Origin: Hyphomicrobiales bacterium
GTDB lineage: Bacteria > Pseudomonadota > Alphaproteobacteria > Rhizobiales > Rhizobiaceae
DNA length: 64,000 bases
Assembly: GCA_900471605.1 (NCBI GenBank)
Contig: UCEY01000020.1
Coordinates: 31,259 to 95,258, forward strand
Direction of reading: 5' to 3'
Part shown: piece after piece, positions 16,464 to 25,980 of the stretch
Layout: each line of letters begins with the position of its first letter
Position numbering within the stretch: the first letter of the stretch is position 1
Position numbers and translations under genes: made by a program
The notes under the pieces: generated by a model
The model's input: the letters and a program-made list of their open reading frames with translations, nothing else
Told to the model about the DNA's origin: nothing
Database searches by the model: none

Positions 16464-18821
16464 ATGGACGGCAGGTTTGCAGAACTTGTTGCCGAAATGA
16501 CGGATGAGGAAAAGGTTGCGCTTCTGGCCGGCCATCGCATGTGGAAGACGGAGTCCATCGAGCGCCTCGGCATCCCGCGCATCGTGATGACCGACGGCAC
16601 CTATGGCGTGCGTTACTCCATTCCCCAGATCGATGGTGACGAGGCCGGCGGCCAGGATTTCGATGCGTTTCTCTCCGTCGTCAACCAGCGTGCCGACCAT
16701 GTGCAGATCGCCTGGGGCCAGATGAAGCTGGCGACGTGTTTCCCGAACGGCTCCAGCCTCGGCTGCTCCTGGGATGTGGATTTGGCCCGCCAACTCGGCG
16801 AGGCGCTGGCGAAGGAGTGCCAGGAATTCGGCGTTCATCTTCTGCTCGGTCCTGGCATCAATATCCGCCGCACACCGCTCGGCGGCCGCTCCTACGAGTA
16901 CTATGGCGAGGATCCGATCCTCTCCGGCGATTTCGCCGCCGGTGTCATCAACGGCCTGCAGGAGAATGGCGTCGGCGCTTCGTTGAAGCACTTCGCCTGC
17001 AACAATTCCGAGGTCGAGCGCACCTCGATGGATTCGGTCGTGGAAGAGCGCGCGCTGCGCGAAATCTATCTCCGGGGCTTCGAGCGGGCGATCAAGAAAA
17101 GCAATCCCTGGACGGTGATGAGTTCCTACAATCGGCTCAACGGCGTTCAGGCCGCCGAGGATCCGTGGCTGCTCAATCAGGTCCTGCGCGAGGACTGGGG
17201 TTATGATGGACTCGTCGTCTCCGACTGGCACGGCATCAAGGACCGGCCGGCCTCGCTGATCGCAGGCAACGAGCTGGACATGCCGGAAAGCGGCACCCGC
17301 AAGGCCGACCTGCTGGAGGCCATTCGCGCCGGCAAGGTCGAGCGCGCTGTGGTGGACACGGCCTGCGAACGGGTGCTGAAGCTCGTGCGCCTGGCAAAAC
17401 TCGGCGAAAACCGCGCCATCACCTTCGATCGCGCCGAACACCACGCCCTGGCCCGCAAGATGGCGGCGGAATCGGTCGTCCTGCTCAAGAACGAGGGCGA
17501 CTTGCTGCCGATCGAGCCCTCCAGGGTCAAGCGCATCGCTGTCGTCGGCGAAGGTGCGGGCGTGCCGGTCATCCAGGGTTCGGGCTGCGCGACCACCATG
17601 CCGACTTCCATCGACGTCCCACTCAAGGAAATCCTCAAGCTCGCCGGCAGCGACATCGAGATCCTCACGTTCCGCGGCACCAGCGAGATCGAGACGGAAC
17701 GCGCCGGACTGATTGCCGAAGCGGAAGCCGGCGTCGCCGGCGCCGACATGGTCGTGGTCTTCGTCAACAACGAAAACGGTTATGACGGCGAAGGTTCCGA
17801 TCGCCGCACGCTGGCGCTCGCGCCCGGCCATGACGAACTCGTAGAGCGGCTCGTGGCCGCCAATCCCAATACCGTCGTCGTGGTTGCGAGCCCGGATGCC
17901 GTCGTCATGCCGTGGGTCGACAAGGTTCCGGCCGTGGTCGAGATCTTCTTCTCCGGCCAGGCCATGGGTGGCGGTATCGCCGACGTGCTCTTCGGTCGCG
18001 CCAACCCGAGCGGCAAGCTGACGACTACGTTCCCCAAGCGCATGGAAGACATGCCGGCCTATCTCACTTATCCGGGTGAAAACGGCCGCCACGTCTATAG
18101 CGAAGGCGTCCATGTCGGTTATCGCTGGTACGACGCACGCAAGATCGAGCCGCTTTTCCCCTTCGGTCACGGTCTGAGCTATACACGGTTCGCCTATTCC
18201 GATGTGCAACTCGACAGGACCGAATTGCACTTCGGCGAAACGGTGACGATCAGCTTCACTCTGACCAATACCGGCCTCCGTGAAGGCAAGGAAGTCGCGC
18301 AGGTCTATGCTCGCTACGGGGCGCCGCGTCTTATCCGTCCGGTACATGAGCTGAAATCATTCGCCAAGGTCACGTTGAAACCCGGCGAGAGCCGCAGGGT
18401 AGCGATCGCAATTCCGGCCGAAGACCTTTGCGCCTACGATACGGCACGTCAACGTTGGGCGCTGGACGAGGACATGGTTGTCCTTGAAGTTGCGGCCTCC
18501 TCCCGCGATATCCGGTTGGAAGCCCCGCTGCGGACGAAAGGCTCCGTTTCGGAGCACAGGCGGATTGCCTGGGACACGCAGCCGGTCTTCGTGCTTGCCA
18601 ATCCCATCGCTCGCAGGATGTTCGGCACCTTCCTGCAGAAGCAGCTGGCGATCGGCGCCGAAGATGCGGACCGCATGCTGGAGCATTGCGCAAACTCGTT
18701 CTTCGGCATCTTCACGACATTCGACCGCCGGCTGCGCAAATCCTTCGCGCGGGCCGATATCGATGCGTTGATCTTGGACATCAACCGGGAAATGGAAGAG
18801 CAGGAACGCCGGATGGCCTGA
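16464..18821 (+). CDS. Glycoside hydrolase family 3 beta-glucosidase-like enzyme
   Basis: A 785-aa GH3 enzyme from ATG 16464 (longer frame open to 16335, but without family similarity). The N-terminal TIM barrel carries the nucleophile aspartate in DGLVVSDWHG. The alpha/beta sandwich domain holds the likely acid/base glutamate in YDGEGSDRRTLAL. A fibronectin type III-like domain follows (DVQLDRTELHFGETVTISF), and an extra C-terminal helical segment of about 90 residues, beginning near PVFVLANPIARRMF, closes the protein. No signal peptide is visible, so the enzyme is cytoplasmic and should act on imported oligosaccharides or glycosides. The nearby importer at 19-23 kb is of the polyamine type, not of the classic sugar type. 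Specificity cannot be read. Confidence 0.9.
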   Translation: MDGRFAELVAEMTDEEKVALLAGHRMWKTESIERLGIPRIVMTDGTYGVRYSIPQIDGDEAGGQDFDAFLSVVNQRADHVQIAWGQMKLATCFPNGSSLGCSWDVDLARQLGEALAKECQEFGVHLLLGPGINIRRTPLGGRSYEYYGEDPILSGDFAAGVINGLQENGVGASLKHFACNNSEVERTSMDSVVEERALREIYLRGFERAIKKSNPWTVMSSYNRLNGVQAAEDPWLLNQVLREDWGYDGLVVSDWHGIKDRPASLIAGNELDMPESGTRKADLLEAIRAGKVERAVVDTACERVLKLVRLAKLGENRAITFDRAEHHALARKMAAESVVLLKNEGDLLPIEPSRVKRIAVVGEGAGVPVIQGSGCATTMPTSIDVPLKEILKLAGSDIEILTFRGTSEIETERAGLIAEAEAGVAGADMVVVFVNNENGYDGEGSDRRTLALAPGHDELVERLVAANPNTVVVVASPDAVVMPWVDKVPAVVEIFFSGQAMGGGIADVLFGRANPSGKLTTTFPKRMEDMPAYLTYPGENGRHVYSEGVHVGYRWYDARKIEPLFPFGHGLSYTRFAYSDVQLDRTELHFGETVTISFTLTNTGLREGKEVAQVYARYGAPRLIRPVHELKSFAKVTLKPGESRRVAIAIPAEDLCAYDTARQRWALDEDMVVLEVAASSRDIRLEAPLRTKGSVSEHRRIAWDTQPVFVLANPIARRMFGTFLQKQLAIGAEDADRMLEHCANSFFGIFTTFDRRLRKSFARADIDALILDINREMEEQERRMA

Positions 18822-18846
18822 AGGCTCCATCTCGGCCGGTTGCACG

Positions 18847-18870
18847 AGGCCCGCGCACGCGCGGGCCTTT
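18847..18870 (+). terminator. Rho-independent terminator after the GH3 gene
   Basis: A 10-bp perfect inverted repeat AGGCCCGCGC / GCGCGGGCCT with a two-base centre is followed by TTT, 26 bases past the GH3 stop codon. Confidence 0.8.
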
Positions 18871-18995
18871 GATGTTCTCGGGGCCCATGGCCGATTAGGG
18901 CCCCCCTAACCAGAACGCCTAAAATAAATAATTTACATAAGCGGCACCCGATGGCTTCTAGAAGCCGTAAACAGGCTGTCTAAAGGGGAACTAAT

Positions 18996-20069
18996 ATGGC
19001 CAACAAGTTTGGCGTGACGCGCCGCAATCTGCTCAAGGTAGGGGCCGGCGCCGCGACCGCGCTGACCGCTCCCGCCATCTTCACCAAGGGCGCCTTCGGC
19101 GCCGAAGTCCTGAAGATCCAGGACATGGGCGGCGCTTTCGAAAAGGGTTTTCGCGCGGCTTTCTACGAGAGCTTTGAAAAAGAGAACAACGTCAAGATCA
19201 GCGTGACGACCAACGGTCCTGATCCGATCCCGCAGTACAAGATGGTCGTCGACACCAAGACGAACCTGTTCGACGTCTGCATGATGACGCCCGAGCATGT
19301 CTTCCGGATGAAGGCGCTCGGCGGCGAATACATGCAGAAGCTGAAGATCAAGGTCGCCGATCCGGAAAACTATGTGGCCGGTTCCATTACCGACGAATTC
19401 GCCGGCGTCGCCGTCTTCGCGCTGGCGCTCGGTTATCGCAAGGACACGTTTGGAGACAAGGGTCCGAAGAACTTCCAGGACTTCTGGAATGTCGAGGCCT
19501 TCAAGGGCCGTCGCGGCCTTTGGCGCAGCCCGGTGCTCACCATGGAGCTGGCGCTTCTCGCAGACGGCGTTCCGATGGAGCAGCTCTACCCGCTCGACGT
19601 CGACCGCGCCTTCAAGAGCCTCGACAAGATCCGCAAGCACGTCGACGTCTGGTGGACGACCGGCGCCCAGTCGACGCAGCTCATCCAGAGCGGTGAACTG
19701 GACCTGATGAGCATCTGGAGCACGCGCGCCCAGACCGCAATCGACGACGGCGCTCCGGTATCGCTCGCCTGGGGCCAGGGCTTCTACAACATCGACGGCT
19801 GGACGATCCCGGTTGGCACGCCGAACACCGAGCTTGCCAACAAGTTCGTCGAATACTGCATGAACGCCGAACGTCAGGCAAAGTACACGGACATCCTGGC
19901 CTGCGGCCCGGCCAACGTGAAGTCCTACCAGTACATCAAGGCCGAACGCGCCAAGCTGCTGCCGACCGCGCCTGAAAACGTCAAGGGTCTGCGCCCGCTG
20001 AACGCCGACTACTGGGGCAAAAACCAGACCGCGCTCACCGAGCGTTTCGAAAAGTGGATGCTGAGCTGA
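18996..20069 (+). CDS. Extracellular solute-binding protein, polyamine/PotD-type (family 1-like)
   Basis: A 357-aa periplasmic receptor. The N-terminus carries a twin-arginine signal (TRRNLLKVGAGAATALTAPA) with likely cleavage after GAFGA. The mature protein resembles PotD-type spermidine/putrescine and opine receptors, with segments such as FRAAFYESFEKENNVKISV and the late LNADYWGKN. AAGGGGAA gives a good ribosome-binding site. It opens a three-gene importer operon with the fused permease and the ATPase. The ligand is not evident. Confidence 0.9.
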   Translation: MANKFGVTRRNLLKVGAGAATALTAPAIFTKGAFGAEVLKIQDMGGAFEKGFRAAFYESFEKENNVKISVTTNGPDPIPQYKMVVDTKTNLFDVCMMTPEHVFRMKALGGEYMQKLKIKVADPENYVAGSITDEFAGVAVFALALGYRKDTFGDKGPKNFQDFWNVEAFKGRRGLWRSPVLTMELALLADGVPMEQLYPLDVDRAFKSLDKIRKHVDVWWTTGAQSTQLIQSGELDLMSIWSTRAQTAIDDGAPVSLAWGQGFYNIDGWTIPVGTPNTELANKFVEYCMNAERQAKYTDILACGPANVKSYQYIKAERAKLLPTAPENVKGLRPLNADYWGKNQTALTERFEKWMLS

Positions 20070-20244
20070 GCCGCTTGCGTTAGGAAGCCTCTTTCCAGAT
20101 AGAGTATCCGGTCGGCGCGGGTGCAGTGGGTATCCGCGCCGAAATAATATAGAGAGATCGGCATCGCGCCCGTTCGATAGACCACCGGTTCCGGCACGCG
20201 GCTCGCAAAACCTGCCAGAGACCGACCTACCAGAGACTGACGAA

Positions 20245-21981
20245 ATGGCCGAACGGCAAATTCCCAGCGCCCGTCGCTTCAAGCTCGATCCGATCTGGCT
20301 TGCAGGTCCGGGCATTCTTTACCTCATTCTGCTTCTCATCGTGCCGGCAGCAGGGCTGATGTTCCTGTCGTTCCGCGACGCATCGGGCAACCTGAGCTTC
20401 GAGACCTATCGCCAGATGTTCGGCGCCGGTATCTATGTGCAGGTGCTGGTCAACACGTTTTCGATCGCCATACAGACGACGATCGCCTGTCTGCTGGTCG
20501 GCTATCCGCTGGCCTACTGGCTGGCCCGCATGCCGGAAACGCGACGGCGCGTTGTCATGTGGCTCGTGCTTTTGCCGTTCTGGATGAGCGCGCTCCTCAA
20601 GAACTTCGCCTGGATGGTGCTCCTGTCCCGCCGCGGCGTGCTTTCTCAGATCCTCACAGGTCTTGGCATGGGCGGTCCCGTCGACCTGCTCTACGGTCGC
20701 GGTGTCGTCGTCTTTGCCATGGCGCATACCATGCTGCCGCTGGCGGCGCTGACCATGCTGCCGACGCTTCTCAGTCTCGATTTCGGTCTGGCACGTGCAG
20801 CCAAGACGCTTGGCGCTTCCGGCGGCCAGGCTTTCTGGCGGGTGGTTTTCCCGCTGTCCATGCCGGGTGTTGCCGCTGCCGGCCTGCTCGTCTTCATCAG
20901 TTCACTCGGCTTCTTCATCACGCCGGCACTGCTTGGCAGCCCGCGTGAAACGGTCATCGGCCAATTGCTGATCACTCAGGTCCAGCAATTGCTGAACTGG
21001 CAGCTGGCGGGCGCCATCGCCGTCATGCTGCTGGTGGTAACCCTCGCGGTCTGCCTCGTCTACGATCGCGCTTTCGGCATTTCCGCCGTCTCCGGCGAGC
21101 GTGGCGACCGGAATTCGAATGGCGTATTCGCGCGGCTTGGCCGGCTCGTTATCGCCGGCCTCGCATGGGCGACCGATCTTCTGGCCGCGGTCTTCGACAA
21201 GGTGCCGGGCTTCAAGCGGCGCGACTGGCTGCTGACCGCCTTCTGCGTCGCCGTGATGATGATGCTTCTCGTCCCGGTACTGATCTTCGTGCCGATGGCC
21301 TTCGGCAGTTCGAGCTTCCTGGAGTTTCCGCCGCGCGGTTATTCGCTGCGCTGGTTCGAAACCTACTGGAGTTCGCCGAACTGGACGGGGGCGACGATGC
21401 GCTCTTTCGCAATCGCGATCGTCTCGGCCTTGCTGGCCTCGGCCATTTCCAGCATTGCCGCCTTCGGTGTGGCGCGCAGCACCAGCCGGGCGGGCAATCT
21501 CGCCTTCCTTATGTTCATGCTGCCGATGATCATCCCCAACATCGTCATCGCCGTGGCGCTCTTCTATCTATTCGCCCAGATCGGCCTCGTCGCGACCGAT
21601 GCCGGCATCGCGCTCGGCCATACGCTAACTGCCTTGCCCGTCGTTTTCGTCATCATCCTGACGACCTTCAAGAGCTACGACTGGCGTCTCGACCAGGCAG
21701 CGGCAACGCTCGGGGCAACGAAAACGGACACGATCCGCAAAGTCACCTGGCCGATCATCAAGGGAAGCGTCGTTGCGGCCTTCCTGTTCGGCTTCCTGCA
21801 TTCCTTCGAGGAACTGACCATCGCGCTTTTCGTCGGCGGCGGCGTGCGCCAGACCTTGCCGAAACAGATGTGGGACGACGTCCTCTTGCAGGTGAGCCCG
21901 ACGCTTGCTGCCGCATCGGTGATCATCCTTGCCGTCGTCACCATCGTCTTCGTCGCTGCCGAACGCGCCCGTCCGCGCTGA
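20245..21981 (+). CDS. ABC transporter permease, fused PotB-like plus PotC-like halves
   Basis: A 578-aa membrane protein in which two permease domains, normally separate proteins of 270-300 aa, are joined. Residues about 1-285 match the PotB-type half with its EAA loop near LARAAKTLGASGGQAFWRVV. Residues about 315-578 match the PotC-type half with the EAA loop near LDQAAATLGATKTDTIRKVT. The linker between them is hydrophilic and roughly 40 residues long. Such fusions are known in iron- and opine-type importers, and no frameshift is visible. It pairs with the binding protein upstream and the ATPase 25 nt downstream. Confidence 0.92.
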   Translation: MAERQIPSARRFKLDPIWLAGPGILYLILLLIVPAAGLMFLSFRDASGNLSFETYRQMFGAGIYVQVLVNTFSIAIQTTIACLLVGYPLAYWLARMPETRRRVVMWLVLLPFWMSALLKNFAWMVLLSRRGVLSQILTGLGMGGPVDLLYGRGVVVFAMAHTMLPLAALTMLPTLLSLDFGLARAAKTLGASGGQAFWRVVFPLSMPGVAAAGLLVFISSLGFFITPALLGSPRETVIGQLLITQVQQLLNWQLAGAIAVMLLVVTLAVCLVYDRAFGISAVSGERGDRNSNGVFARLGRLVIAGLAWATDLLAAVFDKVPGFKRRDWLLTAFCVAVMMMLLVPVLIFVPMAFGSSSFLEFPPRGYSLRWFETYWSSPNWTGATMRSFAIAIVSALLASAISSIAAFGVARSTSRAGNLAFLMFMLPMIIPNIVIAVALFYLFAQIGLVATDAGIALGHTLTALPVVFVIILTTFKSYDWRLDQAAATLGATKTDTIRKVTWPIIKGSVVAAFLFGFLHSFEELTIALFVGGGVRQTLPKQMWDDVLLQVSPTLAAASVIILAVVTIVFVAAERARPR

Positions 21982-22006
21982 CCCGACCTATCACTGGAAT
22001 TACCGG

Positions 22007-23077
22007 ATGTCTCAGATACCAACCCAATCGCAGTTCTCGCCGCAGGCCGCAAACACGGTCAAGCTCAGCGTCAAGGGCATCAAGAAGAACTACGGCCAGA
22101 CCACCGTTCTGCAGGCGATCGACCTCGACGTGCGCGCCGGAGAACTCCTGACCCTGCTAGGCCCCTCCGGATCGGGCAAGACGACGCTCCTGCAGATCAT
22201 CTGCGGGCTGGTGGACCCGACCGCCGGCAGCCTGTTTATCGACGGACGCGACGAGACGAACCTGCCCGTCAACCAGCGCGACATCGGCGTCGTCTTCCAG
22301 AACTACGCACTGTTCCCGCATCTGACGGTCAAGGAAAACATCGCCTTCCCGCTGCGGATGCGCAAGATTGCTGGTGCCGAAGTCGACAAGCGCGTCGCCG
22401 AGGTGCTGGACATGGTCAATCTTGGCCATGCCGCCGACCGTCTGCCGAAGGCGCTTTCGGGCGGCCAGCAGCAGCGTGTGGCGCTCGCCCGCTGCCTCGT
22501 CTACCGTCCGGGCGTCATCCTGATGGACGAGCCGCTCGGCGCGCTCGACCGCAAGCTGCGCGAGACCATGCAGATGGAAATCAGGCGCATTCACCGCGAG
22601 ACCGGTGCGACGATCATCTTTGTCACTCACGACCAGGAAGAAGCGCTGGCGCTGTCCGATCGCATCTGCCTGATGAACGATGGTTTCATCGCCCAGATCG
22701 GCACGCCGCATGAAGTGTACGAGGCTCCCGCGAACCGCTTCTCGGCCGAATTCATCGGTCTTTCGAACATTTTCGACGGCACTATCGCCGATGGCATGTT
22801 GAGAACCAATGAGGGCACGATACCGGCGCCTGGGTTGCAGTCGGGTGAAAGCCTGCTTATCCGGCCCGAACACGTAACTCTGACCGGCGCAGCCGAAGGC
22901 TTCCTGTCCGGCACAGTCAGCGAGACCGTCTATGCCGGCGCGGAAAGCCGCCTCATCGTCACGCTGAAATCCGGCAAGACGGTCATCGTGCGTCAGCCGG
23001 CCGGCGCCGATATCGCGCCGATCGGCACGGAAGTTGGTCTCGCCTGGGCGCCATCTGCAGTTCGCGCCGTTCGCTGA
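22007..23077 (+). CDS. ABC transporter ATP-binding protein, polyamine/PotA-type
   Basis: A 356-aa ATPase. Walker A is GPSGSGKTT, the signature LSGGQQQRVALARCL, and Walker B VILMDEPLGALD. The Q-loop VVFQNYALFPHLTV is of the PotA/MalK type. The C-terminal quarter forms the TOBE domain (LLIRPEHVTL). The frame extends 26 codons upstream into the permease gene, but the ATG at 22007 fits the spacing better. A strong terminator follows, ending the operon. Confidence 0.92.
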   Translation: MSQIPTQSQFSPQAANTVKLSVKGIKKNYGQTTVLQAIDLDVRAGELLTLLGPSGSGKTTLLQIICGLVDPTAGSLFIDGRDETNLPVNQRDIGVVFQNYALFPHLTVKENIAFPLRMRKIAGAEVDKRVAEVLDMVNLGHAADRLPKALSGGQQQRVALARCLVYRPGVILMDEPLGALDRKLRETMQMEIRRIHRETGATIIFVTHDQEEALALSDRICLMNDGFIAQIGTPHEVYEAPANRFSAEFIGLSNIFDGTIADGMLRTNEGTIPAPGLQSGESLLIRPEHVTLTGAAEGFLSGTVSETVYAGAESRLIVTLKSGKTVIVRQPAGADIAPIGTEVGLAWAPSAVRAVR

Positions 23078-23100
23078 TAACAGGGCATATAGATCGAGAA

Positions 23101-23132
23101 AAGCCGCGCGCGGAGTTCCGCGTGCGGCCTTC
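23101..23132 (+). terminator. Rho-independent terminator of the polyamine-type importer operon
   Basis: A 12-bp stem, GCCGCGCGCGGA pairing with TCCGCGTGCGGC (one G-T pair), has a two-base loop, A residues before it and CTTCGTTTG after it. Confidence 0.8.
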
Positions 23133-23165
23133 GTTTGTCTGAAAAGAGATGAATTGCCGAAAAGG

Positions 23166-23202
23166 AGCGCGGACGGCGACGTGATCAGTTGCCGTCCGCG
23201 CT
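23166..23202 (-). terminator. Hairpin terminator of the minus-strand flavoprotein gene
   Basis: A perfect 12-bp inverted repeat AGCGCGGACGGC / GCCGTCCGCGCT around a 13-base loop lies just past the flavoprotein stop. Read on the minus strand it is followed by CCTTTTC, so it serves the leftward gene. Confidence 0.7.
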
Positions 23203-23207
23203 GCCCG

Positions 23208-24461
23208 TCATCGCTGAGCTTGTCTTGGGAGGACCATTTGGCGCTGTGCGATGTGATCTGCGAGATATGCGGCATCGTGCCAGACACCCCAGATGAAGGG
23301 CGACGCCCGACGAGAAAGCCAGGCAAGGCCCAGGACATAGAGACCAGGCGTGCGGGTTACGCCGCGGTCATGGAACGGCCGCCCCTTGCCGTCGAACCTG
23401 CCGGCCTTGATCCAGCTGAAATCCAGTGCATATCCGGTTGCCCAGACGATGGACTTGATATTGGCTTGGGCCAGGTCGATGCTGAGGATCGGGTTTGTTA
23501 CACAGTCCGGCGAAGGGCCGATCAGGCGCGCTTCAGGCTCTTCGGGGAAATCCAGACTATTGGCCGCCACATAGGCGTCCGCTGCATCCATGATGGACAG
23601 ATAGCTCGCGTCGCCCGCAGCGATGTTCTGCGCCAGATCGGGTGCGATGTGCAGGACGCCGCTCTGATATTGCTCCGCCTTGCCCAGAAGTTTCATGCCG
23701 CGCTCGGCGAAGCGACGGAAATCCACCGTGTGGCCGCCATGCGCGCCGCTGACGGCAATGGTGACGTGTTCGGTGGAGGGGTCCGGGGTCTTCTTGTCCC
23801 ACTGGCCGAGGACACCGAGCCACCAGCAGAAATCCTTGCCGCGATAGCGAAGGGGAGGACGGTCATGCGGGCCGATCGCCAGATAGACCTCGCGCCCCGA
23901 GCGGAGCATTTCATCAGCGATCTGCGACCCTGACGAACCCGCGCCGACCACGATGACCGCGCCTTCCGGCAGCTGTTGCGGGTTGCGGTACTCGTTCGAG
24001 TGGATCTGGAATACGCCGGTTTCCTCCGGAACGACTGCCGGAATAACCGGGCGCTGGAAGGGGCCGGTCGCGGCGACGACGTTGACGGCCTCGATCGTGC
24101 CCTCTGAGGTCTCGACCACAAAACCGGAGCCGTCGGCCTTTTCCGTGACCGCCTTCACCTCGACCCCGCAGCGGATCGGCGCCTCGATCTGCTTTGCATA
24201 GTCCTCGAAATACCGGACGATCCGGTCCTTGCTGGCGAAGGAATTCTGGTCGATGTCATCGAAGGTGAGGTTCGGAAAGCGGTCGTGCCAGGCGGGGCCG
24301 TTCGCCACCAGCGAATCCCAGCGGCCTGTCCGCCATTTTTCCGCTATCCGGTCGCGTTCCAACACCAGATGTTCTATTCCTTGCTTGCTCAGATGCTCGC
24401 TCATCGCGATGCCGGCCTGGCCGCCTCCCACAACCAGCGTGTGTATCCGTTCCAATGACAT
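23208..24461 (-). CDS. Flavin-containing monooxygenase-like NAD(P)/FAD oxidoreductase
   Basis: A 417-aa flavoprotein with two Rossmann motifs: GGGQAGIAMSEHL near residue 9 for FAD and VVGAGSSGSQIADEML near residue 165 for NAD(P)H. Between them lie AATGPFQRPVIP and FQIHSNEYRNP, and ATGYALDFSWI lies towards the end, all typical of CzcO/YUCCA-like monooxygenases. I placed the start at 24461 because AAGGACG precedes this ATG. Members oxygenate soft nucleophiles or carbonyls, or convert indole-3-pyruvate to auxin; the substrate here is unknown. It is divergent from the ArgE-like gene and closes with its own hairpin. Confidence 0.85.
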   Translation of the reverse strand: MSLERIHTLVVGGGQAGIAMSEHLSKQGIEHLVLERDRIAEKWRTGRWDSLVANGPAWHDRFPNLTFDDIDQNSFASKDRIVRYFEDYAKQIEAPIRCGVEVKAVTEKADGSGFVVETSEGTIEAVNVVAATGPFQRPVIPAVVPEETGVFQIHSNEYRNPQQLPEGAVIVVGAGSSGSQIADEMLRSGREVYLAIGPHDRPPLRYRGKDFCWWLGVLGQWDKKTPDPSTEHVTIAVSGAHGGHTVDFRRFAERGMKLLGKAEQYQSGVLHIAPDLAQNIAAGDASYLSIMDAADAYVAANSLDFPEEPEARLIGPSPDCVTNPILSIDLAQANIKSIVWATGYALDFSWIKAGRFDGKGRPFHDRGVTRTPGLYVLGLAWLSRRASPFIWGVWHDAAYLADHIAQRQMVLPRQAQR

Positions 24462-24811
24462 TGGCGTCCTTTTCCTGTGCCATGTTGCATCCGGCGCATC
24501 GCCCGGCATGTACAGACTGGTGTATTGGAGCCGCCTTCCCGCGAAAAATATGATTTCGTTCAGCCTTGCTTAGTCTCCTCCTAAACCGCACCTGCGCATC
24601 TCATCATGCCCACGCCGGGAACGGGGAAGGGGCCGTTCCAAGGCCTTCGCGGGTACAAGGCCCGGGCCGATTAGGCTGAGGCTCATCAATGGGTCGGAAA
24701 CGCGTAATTCCGTTTGTCCTTGCTTGCGGTAGGAATTCACGCGGACGGCGCGAGGATATGGCTGGCGCTCTGGCGTGCCAAACTCCTGCTGTCGCGAACG
24801 GAGGCTTCCGC
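24462..24811. promoter_or_regulatory. Divergent intergenic region between the flavoprotein and the ArgE-like gene
   Basis: About 350 bases with no convincing gene. It must hold two divergent promoters. A 7-bp inverted repeat GGAACGG / CCGTTCC with an 8-base spacer at 24618-24639 is the only clear symmetric element and may be an operator or a weak hairpin. Confidence 0.4.
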
Positions 24812-25969
24812 GTGACAACCACCCTTGAAATCCTCGATCGGCTGATTTCCTTTCCGACGGTCAGCCGGTCCTCCAATCGGGATCTCATCGCCTATGTGAC
24901 TGGCTTGCTCGACGGTGCCGGGATTGCATGGGAGCTCGCGGAAAGCGCGGACGGCAGCCGCGCCAATCTGTTTGCGACCGTTGGTCCGAAAGAGGGAAAG
25001 GGTGTCGTCCTCTCGGGTCACACCGATGTGGTGCCGACGGAGGGCCAGGCCTGGAGCCGCGATCCCTTTCGGCTGCATTCGGAAAACGGCAAACTTTATG
25101 GCCGGGGTACCGCGGACATGAAGGGCTTCGTGGCGGCGGCCATATCGGCTTCCCGGAAGGCTGCGGCGCTGCCATTGCGCACGCCGCTGCATCTGGCGCT
25201 TTCCTATGACGAGGAAATCGGATGCGTGGGTGTGCGCGATCTCCTGGCAAATCTGAAGACACGGCAATCCCGGCCGTTTCTTTGCGTCGTCGGGGAGCCG
25301 ACGGGGATGCGGATCGCCACCGGGCACAAGGGCAAGCTGGCGCTGCGAGCCTGCTGCACCGGTCGCGCCGGTCACTCCGCGCTCGCCCCCCGCGCGCTCA
25401 ATGCATTGCATCTGGGAGCGGATTTCATTGGTGTGCTGCGCGGCGAGCAGCATCGTCTGGCGATGTCCGGAACGAGGGACGATGCCTACGATATTCCCTA
25501 CAGCACCATTCACGCGGGGGTGATGCGCGGCGGCAGCGCGCTCAACATCGTTCCTGAATGCTGCGAGGTGGATTTCGAGATCAGGAACCTTGCAGCCGAT
25601 GACCCAAGGGAAATCGTGGCGCGGATCACCGAAGGCGCCGAGGCCATCGCGGCCCCGCTACGGGACGAATTTCCCGAGGCAGCGGTCAAGATCAAGGAGA
25701 TCAACGCCTATCCTGGCCTCGACACTCCCGAGGATTCGGAAATCGTGAACCTGCTGCGCCGGCTTGGGGTTCGCAAGGACCCTTTCAAGGTCGCCTTCGG
25801 CACCGAAGCGGGGCTTTTCCATACCGAACTAGGCATGGCTGCCGCCGTTTGCGGTCCAGGCGATATGGCCCAGGGCCACAAGGCCGACGAATATATCGAG
25901 ATTGCCCAAATGGAAGCCTGCGACACGATGCTGCTCCGCCTGGTTGAGATCATGCGGCATGGCCTTTAA
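24812..25969 (+). CDS. argE: Acetylornithine deacetylase (ArgE)-like M20 metallopeptidase
   Basis: A 385-aa zinc hydrolase of the M20/ArgE family from GTG 24812, which follows GGAGG at 7-nt spacing. Zinc ligands and catalytic residues are visible: the histidine in LSGHTDVVPTEGQAW, the aspartate in GRGTADMKGF, the pair in SYDEEIGCVG, the aspartate-equivalent glutamate in VVGEPTGM, and the late FGTEAGLFH and GPGDMAQGHKADEY. It removes acyl groups from N-acyl amino acids, classically N-acetylornithine. In rhizobia several such paralogues exist outside arginine biosynthesis, so a catabolic role on another N-acyl amino acid is equally possible. Confidence 0.87.
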   Translation: MTTTLEILDRLISFPTVSRSSNRDLIAYVTGLLDGAGIAWELAESADGSRANLFATVGPKEGKGVVLSGHTDVVPTEGQAWSRDPFRLHSENGKLYGRGTADMKGFVAAAISASRKAAALPLRTPLHLALSYDEEIGCVGVRDLLANLKTRQSRPFLCVVGEPTGMRIATGHKGKLALRACCTGRAGHSALAPRALNALHLGADFIGVLRGEQHRLAMSGTRDDAYDIPYSTIHAGVMRGGSALNIVPECCEVDFEIRNLAADDPREIVARITEGAEAIAAPLRDEFPEAAVKIKEINAYPGLDTPEDSEIVNLLRRLGVRKDPFKVAFGTEAGLFHTELGMAAAVCGPGDMAQGHKADEYIEIAQMEACDTMLLRLVEIMRHGL

Positions 25970-25980
25970 GGACAGCGGTC

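Noticed and set aside
16371..18347. 658-codon open frame antisense to the GH3 gene
   Set aside because: Arises from the high third-position G+C of the real gene; no start signal and no protein motif, while the plus strand shows GH3 catalytic residues.
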